From JAWOLE01 sp035263845 (GTDB lineage Bacteria; Acidobacteriota; Thermoanaerobaculia; UBA5066; Gp7-AA6): a stretch of DNA of 15,159 nucleotides. Location of the stretch: contig DATFQY010000038.1 in NCBI GenBank assembly GCA_035263845.1, forward strand, positions 1-15,159, read 5' to 3'. A program made the position numbers and the translations under genes. The notes beneath the pieces were generated by a model that worked only from the letters and a program-made list of their open reading frames with translations, was not told the DNA's origin and did no database searches. How positions within the stretch are numbered: the first letter of the stretch is position 1; each line of letters starts with the position of its first letter. Below are positions 12,617 through 15,159 of the stretch, piece after piece.

Positions 12617-14746
12617 ATGAGTACGTTGAGGCGTGGAATCGCGCTGACGGTGACGGCCGGCTCGCTGCTCTTGACGAGCGGCACCCAGATCGCGACGCGC
12701 GTGGTGGGCCCGCGCGGGGGCGACGGCGCGTCGCCGGCTACGCTGTACACGAAGTCGGAGAAGGAGTCCTACCTGACGCAGGAACAGCTCGACTTCATCA
12801 AGCCGGGCTACCACATCAACATAAACGGCGTCACGATCGGGTCCGACCGCAAGCCGGTCGTGGACGTCAACATCTCCGACGACCTCGGCTCTCCTCTCGA
12901 CCGAAACGGCGTCCAGACTCCGGGCTCCTGCTCGGCGAGCTTCGTGATCGCGTGGTACAGCGCGACGACCCGCGACTACACCTCCTACATCGTCAAGAGC
13001 GAGACGGGCGCCGCGGGCACCTTCACGCAGGCCGGGTCGGATTCGGGAGGCAAGTTCACGGACCTCGCCATCGGCCACTACACGTACACCTTCGGCAACG
13101 CCCTGCCGGCGAACTTCGACATGACCAGGACCCACACGGTCGGCATCTACGGCTCGCGCACGATGCCCGACTTCATCCCGATCCTCGCGGGCAAGACCTA
13201 CAACGCGAACGCCGAGTTCGACTTCCGGCCCGACAAAGGGGCGATCACCGACGTCTGGGACCAGATCCGGGAGGCGGGCTCCTGCAACTCCTGCCACAGC
13301 CCGCTCGTCTTCCACGGCCGGCGGCAGGACGCGAAACTCTGCGTTCTCTGCCATTCGCCCCAGACGACCGATGCGGATACCGGCAACTCCCTGGACTTCC
13401 GGGTCATGGTCCACAAGATCCACTACGGCTCGAGCCTGCCGAGCGTCGTCGCCGGCGGGAAGTACATGCTCTCCGAGGACGACTTCTCCACCGTCGTCCT
13501 TCCGCAGGACATCCGCAACTGCGCCAACTGCCACGCGGGACGCAACCCGGACCAGGCCCCGACCCAGGCGTTCACCTGGTACACGTATCCCTCCCGGGCC
13601 GCTTGCGGCTCCTGCCACGACGACATCAACTGGGTGACGGGTGCCAATCACCCCGCCGGCCCTGAGCCCGACGATACTCAATGCGCCAAGTGCCACACCC
13701 CGCAGGGAGACGCGGAGTGGGACGCGGGGATCAAGACCGCGCACACGGTCCCGTACCGCTCGAAGCAGATACCGGGCTTGAATGCCCAGATCGTGAGCGT
13801 CACCAACGTGGGCCCGGGCAAGAAGCCGACCGTCACGTTCAAGCTGACCAACGGCGACGGCACCGTCCTCGACCCGAAGAACTTCGGAAACAGCTCCAGC
13901 ATCAACATGCTGCTCGGCGGGCCCACGACGGACTACGGAACGGGCCAGAATCCTCCGGCGCAGCCGATCCGGGAGAACGCGTCCGGCGCCACCTTCAACG
14001 GAAGCACGGCGACCTACACCTTCAACGGCGCCATCCCGTCCGGCGGCAAGGGAACCTGGACGGTCGCGATCGAGGCGAAGCGGACGATCAACCTGAGCCC
14101 GGCTCCAAAGAAGGGGCCCACGACCTATACGGAGGGCGCCGTCAATCCGGTCATGTACGTCGCGGTCACGGACGCGACCGCCCAGCCGCGGCGCCGGGTC
14201 GTCATCCTCGACAATTGCAACAACTGCCACGACCGGCTGGCGACGACCTTCTCGCACGGCGGCCAGCGCATCGCGATCGAGGAGTGCGACATCTGCCACA
14301 ACCCACACGCCGACGACTCGCCGGTGCGGCCGGCCTCGGCCAACCCGCCCGAGGCGATCGTGTTGAAGCGCCTGATTCATCGGATCCACTCGGGGACGAA
14401 CCTGACGCAGGACTTCACGATCTACGGCTTCAACGGCGCGCCCAACAACTTCAATGGCGTCCGCTACCCGGGCGACCGCAAGAACTGCGTGCAGTGCCAC
14501 GACAGCTCCGACACGACGACCTACGACCTGCCCCTTCCCAACGGAGTGATCCCGGCCATCACGCAGCGCGACTACTTCTCGCCGCAGGGGCCGGCCACGA
14601 CCGGCTGTGTCGGCTGCCACGACACCTCGGACACCGCGGCGCACGCGTACCTGAACACGGTGCAGTCGCCGTTTTTCGGCGAGGCCTGCGCCACCTGCCA
14701 CGGGGATGGGAAGGACTGGGACGTCGTCAAGGTCCACGCCAGGTAA
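12617..14746 (+). CDS. OmcA/MtrC-family decaheme cytochrome c
   Basis: The protein is 709 residues with ten CxxCH heme sites in two pentaheme groups: C223, C242, C302, C330, C356 and C534, C557, C624, C664, C691 (first Cys of each). The groups are separated by a cysteine-free, beta-rich region (361-533) and preceded by another beta-rich region (about 55-205). This is the four-domain layout of MtrC/OmcA, which exchange electrons with minerals or other acceptors at the cell surface. The N-terminus (MSTLRRGIALTVTAGSLLL) is a Sec signal. Unlike MtrC and OmcA it has no lipobox cysteine, so it may be periplasmic, secreted or held by protein contacts. The ATG at 12617 follows AAGGAGG at good spacing. 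It is followed by a second multiheme cytochrome gene. Confidence 0.95.
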   Translation: MSTLRRGIALTVTAGSLLLTSGTQIATRVVGPRGGDGASPATLYTKSEKESYLTQEQLDFIKPGYHININGVTIGSDRKPVVDVNISDDLGSPLDRNGVQTPGSCSASFVIAWYSATTRDYTSYIVKSETGAAGTFTQAGSDSGGKFTDLAIGHYTYTFGNALPANFDMTRTHTVGIYGSRTMPDFIPILAGKTYNANAEFDFRPDKGAITDVWDQIREAGSCNSCHSPLVFHGRRQDAKLCVLCHSPQTTDADTGNSLDFRVMVHKIHYGSSLPSVVAGGKYMLSEDDFSTVVLPQDIRNCANCHAGRNPDQAPTQAFTWYTYPSRAACGSCHDDINWVTGANHPAGPEPDDTQCAKCHTPQGDAEWDAGIKTAHTVPYRSKQIPGLNAQIVSVTNVGPGKKPTVTFKLTNGDGTVLDPKNFGNSSSINMLLGGPTTDYGTGQNPPAQPIRENASGATFNGSTATYTFNGAIPSGGKGTWTVAIEAKRTINLSPAPKKGPTTYTEGAVNPVMYVAVTDATAQPRRRVVILDNCNNCHDRLATTFSHGGQRIAIEECDICHNPHADDSPVRPASANPPEAIVLKRLIHRIHSGTNLTQDFTIYGFNGAPNNFNGVRYPGDRKNCVQCHDSSDTTTYDLPLPNGVIPAITQRDYFSPQGPATTGCVGCHDTSDTAAHAYLNTVQSPFFGEACATCHGDGKDWDVVKVHAR

Positions 14747-14755
14747 GAGCTCACG

Positions 14756-14779
14756 GGGGCGGCCGTCCGCGGCCGCCCC
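14756..14779. terminator. Strong GC hairpin between the two multiheme cytochrome genes
   Basis: GGGGCGGCCG (14756-14765) and CGGCCGCCCC (14770-14779) form a perfect 10-bp stem with a TCCG tetraloop of the UNCG type. It starts 10 nt after the decaheme cytochrome stop. No T run follows, so it is not a textbook intrinsic terminator. It may attenuate read-through or stabilise the upstream mRNA, setting different levels for the two cytochromes. Confidence 0.5.
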
Positions 14780-14814
14780 GCCGGTTCTCCGCAGCGAAGA
14801 GGAAGGGATAAGCG

Positions 14815-15159
14815 ATGCCGATCAAACCGCGGGTCCTCGGCGCGATCGGCTTCCTCGTCCTCGCGCTGGCCTCCTGGGCGATCGCCGCGCAGACCCAGCC
14901 GTCTCAGACTCCGACCCCGGCGCCCGCGCCTCCTCCCGCGGCGAAGAAGGAGCCCGAGCCGGCGAAAAAGGAAGAGGCGCCAAGAGCCCCGGCCGTGGAG
15001 CTACCCGATTGCGTCTCCTGCCACGAGGACCAGGGGAAGAAGGCGCCAGGGAGTCCGCACGCGCGGATTCCGGGAGCGGAGTACGGGAAGGCGGGTGTGG
15101 GCAACGCGCCGTGCAGCTCGTGCCACGGTCCCGGGACCAAGCACATGGAATCGAGCGGC
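14815..15159 (+). CDS. DmsE/MtrA-like periplasmic multiheme cytochrome c (3' end outside window)
   Basis: The frame is open to the window edge (115 codons). It has a Sec signal (hydrophobic residues about 8-24, ending AIAA), then a low-complexity Pro/Ala/Lys/Glu linker (about 26-62). The cytochrome domain begins with two CxxCH sites (CVSCH about 66-70, CSSCH about 100-104). The CSSCHGPGTKH sequence is typical of DmsE/MtrA-type decaheme cytochromes, which sit inside an outer-membrane beta-barrel (MtrB/DmsF) and pass electrons across the membrane. Next to an MtrC-type cytochrome this suggests a porin-cytochrome conduit. The ATG follows GAGGAAGGGA. Only the first part is seen, so heme number and exact family are not settled; a NrfB-like or cytochrome c3-like protein is the alternative. 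Confidence 0.82.
   Translation, partial: MPIKPRVLGAIGFLVLALASWAIAAQTQPSQTPTPAPAPPPAAKKEPEPAKKEEAPRAPAVELPDCVSCHEDQGKKAPGSPHARIPGAEYGKAGVGNAPCSSCHGPGTKHMESSG

Noticed and set aside
12428..14737. Minus-strand ORF of 769 codons opposite the decaheme cytochrome gene
   Set aside because: The plus strand carries ten in-frame CxxCH motifs and a signal peptide. The minus frame is a Val/Arg/Asp shadow.
1..15159. CRISPR array, tRNA or rRNA genes, insertion sequences
   Set aside because: No regularly spaced repeats of CRISPR length, no tRNA- or rRNA-like segments, and no transposase-like reading frame or terminal inverted repeats were seen.

Overview
The window is a G+C-rich bacterial fragment, about two-thirds G+C by eye. 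It centres on nitrous oxide respiration by a clade II (Sec-exported) NosZ, next to a multiheme cytochrome locus. There is no 16S rRNA or other taxonomic marker. The gene content (clade II nos with its own bc complex, OmcA/MtrC-type decaheme cytochrome) and the intergenic GATTTGT heptamers would suit Acidobacteriota, Myxococcota, Gemmatimonadota or a similar soil or sediment phylum. I cannot choose between them.

Minus-strand arm (about 10991 down to 1). In transcription order it holds a small Arg-rich ORF, an NnrS-like membrane protein with ScdA/RIC-type N-terminal domains, a GltD-like FAD/NAD(P)/Fe-S oxidoreductase, a Rieske protein, a fused cytochrome b, a membrane-anchored pentaheme cytochrome c, nosZ, a NosB-like membrane protein and nosD (cut by the window edge). 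From the Rieske gene to the pentaheme gene, and from nosZ to nosD, the gaps are 1 to 13 nt. The likely path is menaquinol to the Rieske/cytochrome b complex to the pentaheme cytochrome c to NosZ, with NosD (and presumably NosFYL beyond the edge) maturing the copper centre. No NosR is seen.

Plus-strand arm (about 11031 to 15159). This arm diverges from the first. It holds three small proteins with conserved-looking cysteines (exported, membrane-anchored and cytoplasmic), a 709-residue OmcA/MtrC-family decaheme cytochrome c, and the start of a DmsE/MtrA-like multiheme cytochrome. The last two suggest an outer-membrane electron conduit that continues past the right edge.

The main new observation is a 16-bp dyad, approximately TGATKCA-NN-TGCATCA. 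It occurs in the divergent promoter region, before the second small Cys protein gene, before the decaheme cytochrome gene and, with two mismatches, before the GltD-like oxidoreductase gene. It would place the N2O-respiration arm and the multiheme arm under one unidentified regulator. A separate FNR-spaced dyad lies before the NnrS-like gene. The long antisense ORFs on both strands were treated as high-G+C shadows.
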